From CAVSEK01 sp963726975 (GTDB lineage: Bacteria; Actinomycetota; Actinomycetes; Mycobacteriales; SCTD01): DNA of 64,000 nucleotides. Numbering within the stretch: the first letter of the stretch is position 1; each line of letters begins with the position of its first letter. The position numbers were made by a program, and so were the translations under genes. This document shows, piece by piece, positions 8,339-15,936 of this stretch. The stretch is from positions 434,001 to 498,000 of the forward strand of contig CAVSEK010000013.1 in the NCBI GenBank assembly GCA_963726975.1, written 5' to 3'. The notes beneath the pieces are model-generated. The model saw only the letters and a list, made by a program, of their open reading frames with translations, was not told where the DNA came from and searched no databases.

Positions 8339-8938
8339 ATGCGCAAGGTGGCTGACTGCCGCAGCATCCCGAGCGAGTCGGGGTGCACGCTGACCATCGC
8401 CGGCGAGGCGGACGAGGTGCTGAGGGCCGCGAGCGAGCACGCCGTGAGCGTGCACGGGCACGCCGACGGGCCCGGGCTGCGGGACGGCCTCGCCGCCGTC
8501 CTGACCGAGGAGGGCGCGGGCACCCGCCTGGCGCAGGAGACGTACGCCACCTTCGCGCAGGGCGACGTCGAGAGCGTGCTCGCCGTCCTCGACCCGTCGA
8601 TCACCTGGTCGACCCCGCCCAGCGCGCCCGGCGGGGGGACCGTGCACGGCGTGGCCGAGGTGGCCGCGTTCTTCGGCCGGCTGGGCGAGACCTACGCCGA
8701 GCTGTCCGTCGAGCCCGAGCGCTTCGTGGAGCAGGGCGACACCGTGGTCGTCCTCGGCCGGCACCGCGGTCGCCTCACGACCGGTGCCGCGCTCGAGCTG
8801 ACCTTCGTGCACGTCTGGACGCTGCGGGCCGGCCGCGTCGTCGCCTTCGAGGAGGCGTTCGACACGGGCACCCTGCACGCCCTGATGGCCGTCCCCGCGC
8901 CCCGCGAGGCGAGCGGGCGCCCGCTCACGGGCGTCTGA
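8339..8938 (+). CDS. DUF1059 - SnoaL/NTF2-like two-domain protein
   Basis: This 199-residue protein has two parts. Residues ~1-55 (MRKVADCRSIPSESGCTLTI, then a helix with HAVSVHGH) match the small DUF1059 family. Residues ~60-190 form a SnoaL-like NTF2 fold with YATFAQGDVESVLAVLDPSI, HGVAEVAAFFGRL and VHVWTLRAGRVVAFEEAFD. SnoaL-like proteins are cone-shaped enzymes or binding proteins with varied substrates. GAGGGGGGA gives a strong ribosome-binding site for this ATG. The 3' end overlaps the convergent isomerase gene by 14 bases. Its function is unknown. Confidence 0.8.
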   Translation: MRKVADCRSIPSESGCTLTIAGEADEVLRAASEHAVSVHGHADGPGLRDGLAAVLTEEGAGTRLAQETYATFAQGDVESVLAVLDPSITWSTPPSAPGGGTVHGVAEVAAFFGRLGETYAELSVEPERFVEQGDTVVVLGRHRGRLTTGAALELTFVHVWTLRAGRVVAFEEAFDTGTLHALMAVPAPREASGRPLTGV

Positions 8939-9737
8939 CGGGGCCCGCCGGACCGGCGCGCTGGTCGCGGGGCAGCCAGGCGAAGGGGTCGCCGTCGCCG
9001 GGCAGGTGCTCCAGCCCGACGTGCCCCGCGTAGCCGGCGGCGAGCAGCTCGGCGAGCAGCCCGGCGACGTCGAGCTGCCCGGTGCCGGGCGCGCCGCGGC
9101 CCGGCACGTCCGCGACCTGCACGTGGCCGATCCGCTCGACCTGCTCGCGCAGCACCGCGCGGACGTCGTCGCCGTCGACGGTCAGGTGGTGCAGGTCGGC
9201 GAGCAGTCGTACGCCGGGGACCTCGTCGGCGAGCGACAGCACGTCCGCGGCGGTCCTCAGCGGGTAGCCGGGCACGGCGGACAGCGCCTCGAGCACGACG
9301 GTGGCCGGTGTCGCCGCCACCGCCTCGCGCAGGTGCCCGAGCACCCGCTCCCGCGCGTCCGGCCCGCTGGCCCGGCCGTGCAGCACGTGCAGCACCGGGC
9401 ACCCGAGCAGCTCGACCAGGCCGGCGGCCGCGGCGAGCGCGTCCCGCGCCTCCACCTCGCGCCCGGGCAGCGCCGCCAGGCCGCGCTCGCCCGCGCCGAG
9501 GTCGCCGCCGTACGCGTTGAGCAGCACCAGCCGCACCCCCGCGTCGCGGACCGACCGCACGAAGGCGTCGACCTGCGCATCGCCCGGCACGGCCACCTCG
9601 AAGGGCCACCACGACTCGACCGCGCGGAAGCCCGCGTCCGCCGCGGCCTGCGCGCGGCGCTCGACCGGCAGGTGCGGGAAGAGCATCGACAGGTTGACGT
9701 CCCAGCGGACCCCGGGCGGCATCGCGGTCGGCAGCAC
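8925..9737 (-). CDS. hydroxypyruvate isomerase-like TIM-barrel protein
   Basis: This 270-residue protein of the xylose-isomerase-like AP2EC barrel superfamily resembles Hyi. N-terminal NLSMLFPHLPVERRAQAAAD is the typical Hyi opening. LLNAYGGDLGAGERGLAALP, VVLEALSAVPGYPL (metal-binding glutamate) and LLADLHHLTVDGDDV (metal-binding Asp/His) follow, with GHVGLEHLPGDG near the end. Hyi interconverts hydroxypyruvate and tartronate semialdehyde; the divergently placed SDR could reduce such a product. The start is either the GTG at 9737 or the ATG at 9722; the latter fits the family better. Confidence 0.8.
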   Translation of the reverse strand: MLPTAMPPGVRWDVNLSMLFPHLPVERRAQAAADAGFRAVESWWPFEVAVPGDAQVDAFVRSVRDAGVRLVLLNAYGGDLGAGERGLAALPGREVEARDALAAAAGLVELLGCPVLHVLHGRASGPDARERVLGHLREAVAATPATVVLEALSAVPGYPLRTAADVLSLADEVPGVRLLADLHHLTVDGDDVRAVLREQVERIGHVQVADVPGRGAPGTGQLDVAGLLAELLAAGYAGHVGLEHLPGDGDPFAWLPRDQRAGPAGPVRRP

Positions 9738-9754
9738 GCTCCCAGGCTGGCACG

Positions 9755-10495
9755 ATGCGGACCGTGGAGCGGATCGCGGTCGTGACCGGGGCAGGCAGCG
9801 GCATCGGCGCGGCCACGGCCCGGGCGCTGTCGGAGGACGGCTGGACGGTGGTGCTGGTCGGCCGCCGCGCCGCGCCGCTCGACGAGGTCGCCGCGGAGCG
9901 GCGCCACCCGCACGTCGCGGACGTCACCGACGAGCAGGCGGTGCGGGGGCTGTTCGCCGACACCGTCGAGCGGTTCGGCCGGGTGGACCTGCTGTTCAAC
10001 AACGCCGGGACGTCCTCCCGGTCGCGGCGGCTCGACGAGGTGCCGCTCGAGGAGTGGCGCGCCGCCGTCGACGTGAACCTGACGGGGACGTTCCTGTGCT
10101 CCCGCGAGGCGTTCCGGGTCATGCTGGCGCAGTCGCCGCAGGGCGGACGCATCATCAACAACGGCTCGATCTCGGCGCAGGTGCCCCGGCCGATGAGCGC
10201 GGCCTACGCCGCGACCAAGGCGGCCCTCACCGGTCTGACGCGCGCCACCGCGCTCGACGGTCGGCCGCACGGCATCGCCTGCGGGCAGATCGACGTGGGC
10301 AACGCGGCCACCGACATGACCTCGGCGATGGCGGCCGGCGTGCCGCAGGCGGACGGGTCGGTGCGGCCCGAGGCGCGGATGTCGGTCGAGGACGTCGCCC
10401 GCGCCGTGGTCCTCATGGCGTCGCTGCCGCCGGCGGCCAACGTCGCGGCGCTGACCGTCCACGCCACGGCGATGCCGTACGTCGGTCGCGGCTGA
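9755..10495 (+). CDS. short-chain dehydrogenase/reductase (SDR)
   Basis: This 246-residue classical SDR has the nucleotide-binding motif TGAGSGIGAATARAL (residues ~11-25), NNAG at residues ~85-88, the catalytic serine in NNGSISAQ and the catalytic YAATK near residue 150. The GRR segment after strand 2 suggests NADP(H) preference. It starts only 17 bases from the opposite-strand isomerase start, so the two genes must share or overlap promoters. Substrate is unknown; a 3-hydroxy-acid or tartronate semialdehyde-type reaction is a guess from the neighbour. Confidence 0.85.
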   Translation: MRTVERIAVVTGAGSGIGAATARALSEDGWTVVLVGRRAAPLDEVAAERRHPHVADVTDEQAVRGLFADTVERFGRVDLLFNNAGTSSRSRRLDEVPLEEWRAAVDVNLTGTFLCSREAFRVMLAQSPQGGRIINNGSISAQVPRPMSAAYAATKAALTGLTRATALDGRPHGIACGQIDVGNAATDMTSAMAAGVPQADGSVRPEARMSVEDVARAVVLMASLPPAANVAALTVHATAMPYVGRG

Positions 10496-10504
10496 CGGGT
10501 GCGC

Positions 10505-10696
10505 TCAGGTGGGCAGCGGGGGCAGCTGGGGGCGGACCCGGCGGCGGACCGTGACCTGCCGGCGCCCGTCGGCCCAGAGGGTGTGCCGCTCGAGCTCCCA
10601 GTCGCCGTACTCGGCGTGGATGCTCAGCAGCTCCTTCGTCTGCCGCCGGTCCGCGCCCGCGGGGATGCTCACCGCGCGGTACTCGTACTCGGCCAC
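10505..10696 (-). CDS. DUF5703 family protein
   Basis: This 63-residue protein (MAEYEYRAVSIPAGADRR, then ELLSIHAEYGDWELERH) matches the short actinobacterial DUF5703 family, predicted as two beta strands, a helix and two further strands with a basic end. It has no signal peptide or membrane segment and no known function. It lies 16 bases downstream of the helicase stop codon and 9 bases from the convergent SDR, so it is probably the last gene of the aldo/keto reductase - helicase transcript. Confidence 0.8.
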   Translation of the reverse strand: MAEYEYRAVSIPAGADRRQTKELLSIHAEYGDWELERHTLWADGRRQVTVRRRVRPQLPPLPT

Positions 10697-10712
10697 GCCC
10701 CCACGGTAGCCA

Positions 10713-12644
10713 TCAGGAGGCCTGCCGGGCGAGCAGACCGCCGAGCCGGGTGCGCCGCGGGCGGGCCCCGACCTCGCGCACGGCCCGGGCGAGGGCGGGG
10801 CCCGCGGCGTGCACCACCGACAGGTGCCGCTGCGCGCGGGTGAAGGCCGTGTAGACCAGCGGGCGCGACAGCATCCGGCCGGCCTCGGCCGGCACGACCG
10901 CCACGACGGCCGGGAACTCCGAGCCCTGGGCCCGGTGCACCGTCACCGCCCAGCCGTGCGCGAGGTCGCCGACCGCCTTGGCCGGGACCTCGACCGGGCC
11001 GCCGCCCGCGAAGGCGACGGTCAGCGTGCCGCGGCGGGCCGCCGTCACCACGCCGACCTCGCCGTTGGCGAAGCCGACGTCGAGGTGGTTGGCGGTCGCG
11101 ACGACGCGGTCCCCGGGGTCGAACCCGCCGACCGTCCCGGCACCGGGGTTCAGGCGGGCCTTCAGGGCCGTGTTGAGCGCGGCGGTGCCCGCCGGCCCGC
11201 GGTGCACCGGCGTGACCACCTGGACGTCGGCCGGCGCGATGCCGAGCGCCCGCGGGATCGCCTCGCAGACCAGCTGCACGGTGCGGTGCGCGGCCTCCTC
11301 GGCGCTGCCCACCGGCACGACGACCACCTCGCGGGACGGGTCGTCGGGCACCGCGGGCAGCTCGCCGCCGCGCACCGCCGTGGCGAGCCGGGCGATCGCA
11401 CCGCCCTCGGCGGAGCGGTAGAGCCGGGTGAGCTCCACACCGGGCACCGTGCCGCTGTCGAGGAGGTCGGCGAGCACCCGGCCCGGCCCGATCGACGGCA
11501 GCTGGGCGGGGTCGCCGACGAGCAGCAGGTGGCTGCCGTCGGCACAGGCCGCCAGCAGCCCCGCGGCGAGCTCCGCGTCGAGCATCGAGGACTCGTCGAC
11601 GACGACGAGGTCGGCGTCGAGCGGCCAGTCGGGGCCCCGGGCGAAGCCGGCCTCCGCGCCGAGCCCCTGCGCGCCGAGCAGCCGGTGCAGCGTCGTCGCC
11701 GGCGCGCCGCACAGCTCCTCGAGCCGCTTGGCCGCGCGCCCGGTCGGGGCGGCCAGCGCGACCCGCTGCCCGCGGGCCACCGCGAGGCGGACGAGCGCGG
11801 CCACCGTACGGCTCTTCCCGGTCCCCGGACCGCCGGTCAGCAGGGCGACGCCGTGCTGCAGGGCGCTCGCGACGGCGGCCCGCTGGGTCTCGTCGAGGTC
11901 GCCCGCGACCGCACCGACGGCGGCGGGGTCGGCGATCGGCGCGGCCAGGGCGATCAGGCGCCGCACCCCGTCGGCGACCGCCCGCTCGGCGTCGTCGTAG
12001 CGGGGCAGCGCGAGCAGCCCGTCGTCCTCGACCACCCGCTCGTCGTCGACGGCGGCCCGCACGGCCGCCCCGCCGAGCTGCCCGGCGACCGCGTCGGCGG
12101 GCAGGCAGGTCGAGCCCTCGCGGGCCGCGAGCACGAGCGCGTGGGCGACCCGGGCGCGCCCGCGCCGCGGGTCGTCGGGCCCGGCCCCGGGCAGCAGCGC
12201 GCGGGCCAGCCGGTCGGCGTCGTCGAGCTGCGCGCCGTCGACCTCGAGCAGCCGCCACGGGTCGGCCTGGACCGCCGCGACCGCACCGGGCCCGCAGGCG
12301 CGCGCCAGCGGCCCGGCCAGGCGCACCGGCACGTCGGCGGCGGCGAGCACCCCGGCGAGCTCGTAGGCGTCGGCCGCGCCCCAGAAGGTCGTGACGAGCC
12401 GCTCGGCGCGGCTGGTCAGCATGCCGGGGACCCGGCGCAGCGCCGCGCTCGAGACGTCGGCCGGCGAGACGACCCCGGCCGCGGGCAGGGCGGCCGCCGT
12501 CGTCCGGCCCAGGCCCGGCCACAGGCCGGCGGCGACGAACGCGGCGAAGGCCGGGTCGGGCTCGGACGGCGCGGGCGGCTCCGCGACGACGGCGTCGTCC
12601 GGGTGCGGCAGGTCCTCCGGGTCGGCCCGGCCGAACAGGTCCAG
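10713..12644 (-). CDS. RecD/RecD2-like DNA helicase (helix-hairpin-helix + SF1 helicase)
   Basis: This ~643-residue protein resembles actinobacterial RecD2-type exodeoxyribonuclease V alpha helicases. The N-terminal third has helix-hairpin-helix-like repeats (AAALPAAGVVSPADVSS and VPGMLTSRAERL). Then come Walker A LLTGGPGTGKSRTVAAL near residue 270, Walker B VVVDESSMLD, LLLVGDPAQLPSIGPG, and the C-terminal VTVHRAQGSEFPAVV and VYTAFTRAQ motifs of 5'-3' SF1B helicases. The start is unusual: no ATG/GTG/TTG lies near the domain boundary. A CTG at 12644, just after the upstream stop and six bases after a GAGG, fits best. Alternatives are ATG at 12992, deep inside the upstream gene, or ATG at 12422, which would cut the N-terminal domain. 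Confidence 0.8.
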   Translation of the reverse strand: MDLFGRADPEDLPHPDDAVVAEPPAPSEPDPAFAAFVAAGLWPGLGRTTAAALPAAGVVSPADVSSAALRRVPGMLTSRAERLVTTFWGAADAYELAGVLAAADVPVRLAGPLARACGPGAVAAVQADPWRLLEVDGAQLDDADRLARALLPGAGPDDPRRGRARVAHALVLAAREGSTCLPADAVAGQLGGAAVRAAVDDERVVEDDGLLALPRYDDAERAVADGVRRLIALAAPIADPAAVGAVAGDLDETQRAAVASALQHGVALLTGGPGTGKSRTVAALVRLAVARGQRVALAAPTGRAAKRLEELCGAPATTLHRLLGAQGLGAEAGFARGPDWPLDADLVVVDESSMLDAELAAGLLAACADGSHLLLVGDPAQLPSIGPGRVLADLLDSGTVPGVELTRLYRSAEGGAIARLATAVRGGELPAVPDDPSREVVVVPVGSAEEAAHRTVQLVCEAIPRALGIAPADVQVVTPVHRGPAGTAALNTALKARLNPGAGTVGGFDPGDRVVATANHLDVGFANGEVGVVTAARRGTLTVAFAGGGPVEVPAKAVGDLAHGWAVTVHRAQGSEFPAVVAVVPAEAGRMLSRPLVYTAFTRAQRHLSVVHAAGPALARAVREVGARPRRTRLGGLLARQAS

Positions 12645-12645
12645 C

Positions 12646-13650
12646 TCAGTCCTCGAGGTCGGCCGAGGACCAGCGGGCGACGTGCTCGGGGTAGCCGAGG
12701 TCCGGCGCCGAGACGTCGTCGAGGGCGCTGCGGATCTCCGGCGGCAGCGTGACGTGCTCGGCGGCGAGCGAGCCCTTGAGCTGCCCGGCGGTCCGCGCCC
12801 CGACCACCGGGGCGACGACGCCCGGCCGGTCGCGGACCCACGACAGCGCGACGGCGACGGGGGAGACGCCCAGCCCGTCGGCGGCGGTGAGCACCGCGTC
12901 GACGACCGACCGCGACTCCGGGTCGTCGAGGTAGGGCGCGACGAAGGGCCGCATCCGCGAGCTCGCGGCGCGGCTGTCGGCCGACACCGCACCGCGGTAG
13001 CTGCCCGTCAGCACGCCCCGGCCGAGCGGCGACCACGGCAGCAGCCCGACCCCGAGCGCCTGCGCGGCCGGCACGACCTCGCGCTCGACGCCCCGCTGCA
13101 GCAGCGAGTACTCCACCTGCGTGGACACCAGCGGCGACCGCCCCGGCCAGGAGCGCTGGTGCGTCGCGGCGGCGCCGAGCTGCCAGCCGCAGAAGTTCGA
13201 CACCCCGGCGTAGCGCACCTTGCCCGAGGCCACAGCCGCGTCGACCGCGGCCAGCGACTCCTCCCACGGGGTGACCGGGTCCCAGGCGTGCAGCTGCCAC
13301 AGGTCGACGTGGTCGACCTGCAGGCGACGCAGCGACGCGTCGAGCGCCGCGAGCAGGCTGCCCCGGCTGGTCCCGCGCTGCATCGGCGTGGGGCCGGTCA
13401 CGCCGTACGCCTTGGTGGCGACCAGCACCTCCTCGCGCGGCACCACGTCGCCGAGCAGCCGGCCGAGCACCCGCTCGGACTCGCCGCCGCCGTAGGTGTT
13501 GGCCGTGTCGACGAGCGTGCCGCCGGCGTCCCGGAACGCCACGAGCTGCGCGGCCGCGTCGTCCTCGTCGGTGTCCTGCCCCCAGGTCATCGTGCCGAGG
13601 GCGAGGCGCGACACCACCAGGCCGCTGCGTCCGAGGTGCCGCTGCTTCAC
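12646..13650 (-). CDS. aldo/keto reductase
   Basis: This 334-residue (beta/alpha)8-barrel NADPH oxidoreductase has the full catalytic set. Asp and Tyr are in LVDTANTYGGGESE (residues ~45-60), Lys in VATKAYGV and His in VDLWQLHAWD. The C-terminal cofactor loop reads VVGARTAGQLKGSLAA. It resembles the YghZ/YajO group of aldehyde and ketone reductases; the natural substrate is unknown. Its stop codon is followed at once by the helicase start, and it heads a reverse-strand transcript with the helicase and the DUF5703 gene. Confidence 0.88.
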   Translation of the reverse strand: MKQRHLGRSGLVVSRLALGTMTWGQDTDEDDAAAQLVAFRDAGGTLVDTANTYGGGESERVLGRLLGDVVPREEVLVATKAYGVTGPTPMQRGTSRGSLLAALDASLRRLQVDHVDLWQLHAWDPVTPWEESLAAVDAAVASGKVRYAGVSNFCGWQLGAAATHQRSWPGRSPLVSTQVEYSLLQRGVEREVVPAAQALGVGLLPWSPLGRGVLTGSYRGAVSADSRAASSRMRPFVAPYLDDPESRSVVDAVLTAADGLGVSPVAVALSWVRDRPGVVAPVVGARTAGQLKGSLAAEHVTLPPEIRSALDDVSAPDLGYPEHVARWSSADLED

Positions 13651-13717
13651 GCGCCAGACCGTAGCGGGACGGCGGCGGGCGCTTCAGCGCGGCGGGTCGT
13701 GGTCCGAAGCACAGGAC

Positions 13718-14116
13718 ATGACCGTCCCTCTGCGCTCCGCCCCGGCCCCCGAGGTCTGCACCGTCGAGCAGGCCGCCCTCGTCGTGGACGTCCTCAACGG
13801 TCACATGGGCGTGTCCGGCTCGCGCGCCCTCGGCACGCTGCTGCGCCGCGACGCCCCCGTGACCTTCGAGGAGTACGAGCGCGACTTCCCGCCCGGCAGC
13901 CCGCAGGCCGAGGACGTGCACAACGCCCTGGCGCTCGGCGAGGTCCTCGGCGGCCTCGTCAAGCTCGGGCTGGTGCCGCGCTCCCTGGTCGCCGAGATGC
14001 TCTGGGTCGACGGCATCTGGCAGGCGCTCGGCCCGGTCGCGCTCGGCATGCGCGAGCACGGCGCCGAGCCGCGGCTGTACGAGAACCTCGAGGCGCTCGC
14101 GGCCCTGCCGCGCTGA
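13718..14116 (+). CDS. hypothetical protein, 132 residues
   Basis: No family is recognised. The protein is soluble and mostly helical. It contains AALVVDVLNGHMGVSGSRAL, an acidic middle (VTFEEYERDFPPGSPQAED) and a C-terminal helix pair rich in leucine and glutamate. G/C third positions are as strong as in the neighbours and an ACAGGA precedes the ATG. It is divergent from the aldo/keto reductase and lies 21 bases before the LLM oxidoreductase, which has its own -10-like box. Confidence 0.7.
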   Translation: MTVPLRSAPAPEVCTVEQAALVVDVLNGHMGVSGSRALGTLLRRDAPVTFEEYERDFPPGSPQAEDVHNALALGEVLGGLVKLGLVPRSLVAEMLWVDGIWQALGPVALGMREHGAEPRLYENLEALAALPR

Positions 14117-14124
14117 CCCCGCGG

Positions 14125-14130
14125 TACGGT
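14125..14130 (+). promoter_or_regulatory. -10-like TACGGT box of the LLM oxidoreductase
   Basis: TACGGT lies seven bases before the ATG at 14138, placing a transcription start at or beside the start codon (leaderless pattern). No convincing -35 is visible. Confidence 0.45.
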
Positions 14131-14137
14131 CCGCGGC

Positions 14138-15184
14138 ATGCAGCTGGGACTGAACCTCGGGTACTGGGGCGCCGGGAACGACGCCGACAACCTCGCGCTG
14201 GCGCAGGAGGCCGACCGCCTGGGCTACGCGGTCGCGTGGGTCGCCGAGGCGTACGGCTCGGACGCGCCGACGGTGCTGTCGTTCGTCGCGGCGAAGACCG
14301 AGCGCATCGACATCGGGTCAGCGATCTTCCAGATCCCGGGCCGCACGCCGGCCAACTGCGCCATGACCGCCGCCACGCTCGACACGCTGTCGGGCGGGCG
14401 CTTCCGCCTCGGCCTCGGCGTCTCCGGGCCGCAGGTCTCCGAGGGCTGGCACGGCGTGCGCTTCGACAAGCCGCTGGCCCGTACGCGGGAGTACAGCGAC
14501 ATCGTGAAGATGGCGCTGCGCCGCGAGAAGGTGAAGTACGACGGCCAGCACTACGTCCTGCCGCTGCCCGACGGCCCCGGCAAGGCGCTGCAGCTGACCG
14601 TGCACCCGGTGCGCGACCGCATCCCGATGTACCTCGCGGCGGTCGGCCCGAAGAACCTCGAGCTCTCCGGCGAGCTGTTCGACGGCTGGCTGGCGATCTT
14701 CTACTCGCCGGACTTCGCCAAGGACCAGCTGGCCTCGATCGCCGCAGGGCGGGAGAAGGCCGGCAAGACCCTCGAGGGCTTCGACGTCGTGCCGACCGTG
14801 CCGATCGTCGTCGGCGACGACCCGCGCGCCTGCGCCGACCCGATCCGCTGGTACGCCGCGCTGTACGTCGGCGGGATGGGCAGCCGGGAGAAGAACTTCT
14901 ACAACCAGCTGGCCTCGCGGATGGGCTTCGAGGAGGCCGCCAAGCAGGTCCAGGACCTCTACCTGGCCCGCGACTACCAGGGCGCCGGCGAGGCCGTGCC
15001 GTACGAGTTCCTCGACCAGACCGCGCTGCTCGGCAGCAAGGAGCGGATCGCCGACAAGATGGTCGCGCTGTCCGAGAGCGGGGTCACCACGCTGACCCTG
15101 TCGCCGTTCGTCGGCTCGCTCGAGGAGCGCATCAGCACCCTGCGCACCGCGGTCGAGGCCCTCGAGATCTCCGGGGTCGGCTGA
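14138..15184 (+). CDS. LLM class F420-dependent oxidoreductase
   Basis: This 348-residue luciferase-like barrel protein resembles actinobacterial F420-dependent enzymes. It begins MQLGLNLGYWGAGNDADNL, with WVAEAYGSDAPTVLSFVAAK (residues ~31-50), IFQIPGRTPANCAMTAATLD and FRLGLGVSGPQVSEGWHG, the typical F420-phosphate and isoalloxazine contacts of this clade. It probably transfers hydride between F420H2 and an unknown small substrate. Its stop codon overlaps the proposed CTG start of the first UppP-like gene, so the two are probably co-transcribed. Confidence 0.87.
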   Translation: MQLGLNLGYWGAGNDADNLALAQEADRLGYAVAWVAEAYGSDAPTVLSFVAAKTERIDIGSAIFQIPGRTPANCAMTAATLDTLSGGRFRLGLGVSGPQVSEGWHGVRFDKPLARTREYSDIVKMALRREKVKYDGQHYVLPLPDGPGKALQLTVHPVRDRIPMYLAAVGPKNLELSGELFDGWLAIFYSPDFAKDQLASIAAGREKAGKTLEGFDVVPTVPIVVGDDPRACADPIRWYAALYVGGMGSREKNFYNQLASRMGFEEAAKQVQDLYLARDYQGAGEAVPYEFLDQTALLGSKERIADKMVALSESGVTTLTLSPFVGSLEERISTLRTAVEALEISGVG

Positions 15185-15936
15185 GCCCGGGCCCGGTCGC
15201 CCGCGGCGCGCTGCTGGGCGCCGTGCAGGGCCTGGCCGAGGTCGTGCCGGTGTCGAGCTCGGCGCACCTGGTCGCGGTGCCCCTGCTGCTGGGCTGGCCG
15301 GCCGACCCGCACCGGACGCTGCTGGCCGCAGGGCTGCACGCCGGCTCCTGCGCCGGGATCGCGCTCGCGCTGGGCCGTCCGGAGGCCCGCGAGTCGGCGC
15401 TGGCGGCGGCGACCTGCCTGCCCGCCGCCGCCGCCGGCCTGCTGGTGGCCGACGCCGTCGAGCGGCGGCTCGGGCGCCCGGGGCAGCTCGCCGCCCTGCT
15501 GGGCGGCGCCGGGGTCCTGCTCGCGCTCGCCGACCGGAGCCCGCAGTCCCGCGGCGTCGGGCCGCGGGAGGCGGCCGCCGCGGGGCTCGCCCAGGTCGCC
15601 GCGCTCGCCCCGGGGGTGTCGCGGTCCGGGGCCTCCCTCAGCGCCCTGCGCGCGCTCGGCGTGCGCCGCGCCGACGCCGAGCGCTTCAGCCTGCTCATGT
15701 CGCTGCCCGTGACCGCCGGCGCCGCAGCGCTGACGCTGCTGGGGGCCGACCGGGCCCAGCGCGGCGCCGTCGCGCCGGCCCTGCTGGTCGGGGTCCCCGT
15801 CGCGGCCGCCACCGGCTGGGCCGGCGCCCGGTGGCGCCGGCGTCGCGCCGGTCAGGACCTGGTCACGTTCGCCGTCTACCGTCTGGCACTCGCCGCGGGG
15901 CTGGTCGTCTCCGCTCGGAGGAGGGACCGGCCGTGA
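15181..15936 (+). CDS. UppP/BacA-like undecaprenyl-diphosphatase paralog 1
   Basis: This membrane protein of ~251 residues aligns with UppP from end to end. It has the first catalytic region AVQGLAEVVPVSSSAHL near residue 14 and the second, APGVSRSGASLSALRAL, near residue 142. UppP removes a phosphate from undecaprenyl pyrophosphate to recycle the cell-wall lipid carrier. It is more diverged than its tandem neighbour: EFLPVSSTGHL becomes EVVPVSSSAHL and SGAT becomes SGAS. Family alignment requires a start near the CTG at 15181, which overlaps the upstream stop (CTGA); the next GTG, at 15223, would remove most of helix 1. It overlaps the second paralog by GTGA. Confidence 0.75.
   Translation: MSPGPVARGALLGAVQGLAEVVPVSSSAHLVAVPLLLGWPADPHRTLLAAGLHAGSCAGIALALGRPEARESALAAATCLPAAAAGLLVADAVERRLGRPGQLAALLGGAGVLLALADRSPQSRGVGPREAAAAGLAQVAALAPGVSRSGASLSALRALGVRRADAERFSLLMSLPVTAGAAALTLLGADRAQRGAVAPALLVGVPVAAATGWAGARWRRRRAGQDLVTFAVYRLALAAGLVVSARRRDRP

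Noticed and set aside
10809..12752. Long forward frame opposite the RecD-like helicase
   Set aside because: Its translation is Arg/Gly/His-rich without motifs, while the reverse strand carries all helicase motifs.
12645..12992. ATG at 12992 as start of the helicase
   Set aside because: The ~116 extra residues would lie entirely within the aldo/keto reductase gene and are Ser/Arg/Pro-rich shadow sequence without any V or L before the TELDLFG segment.
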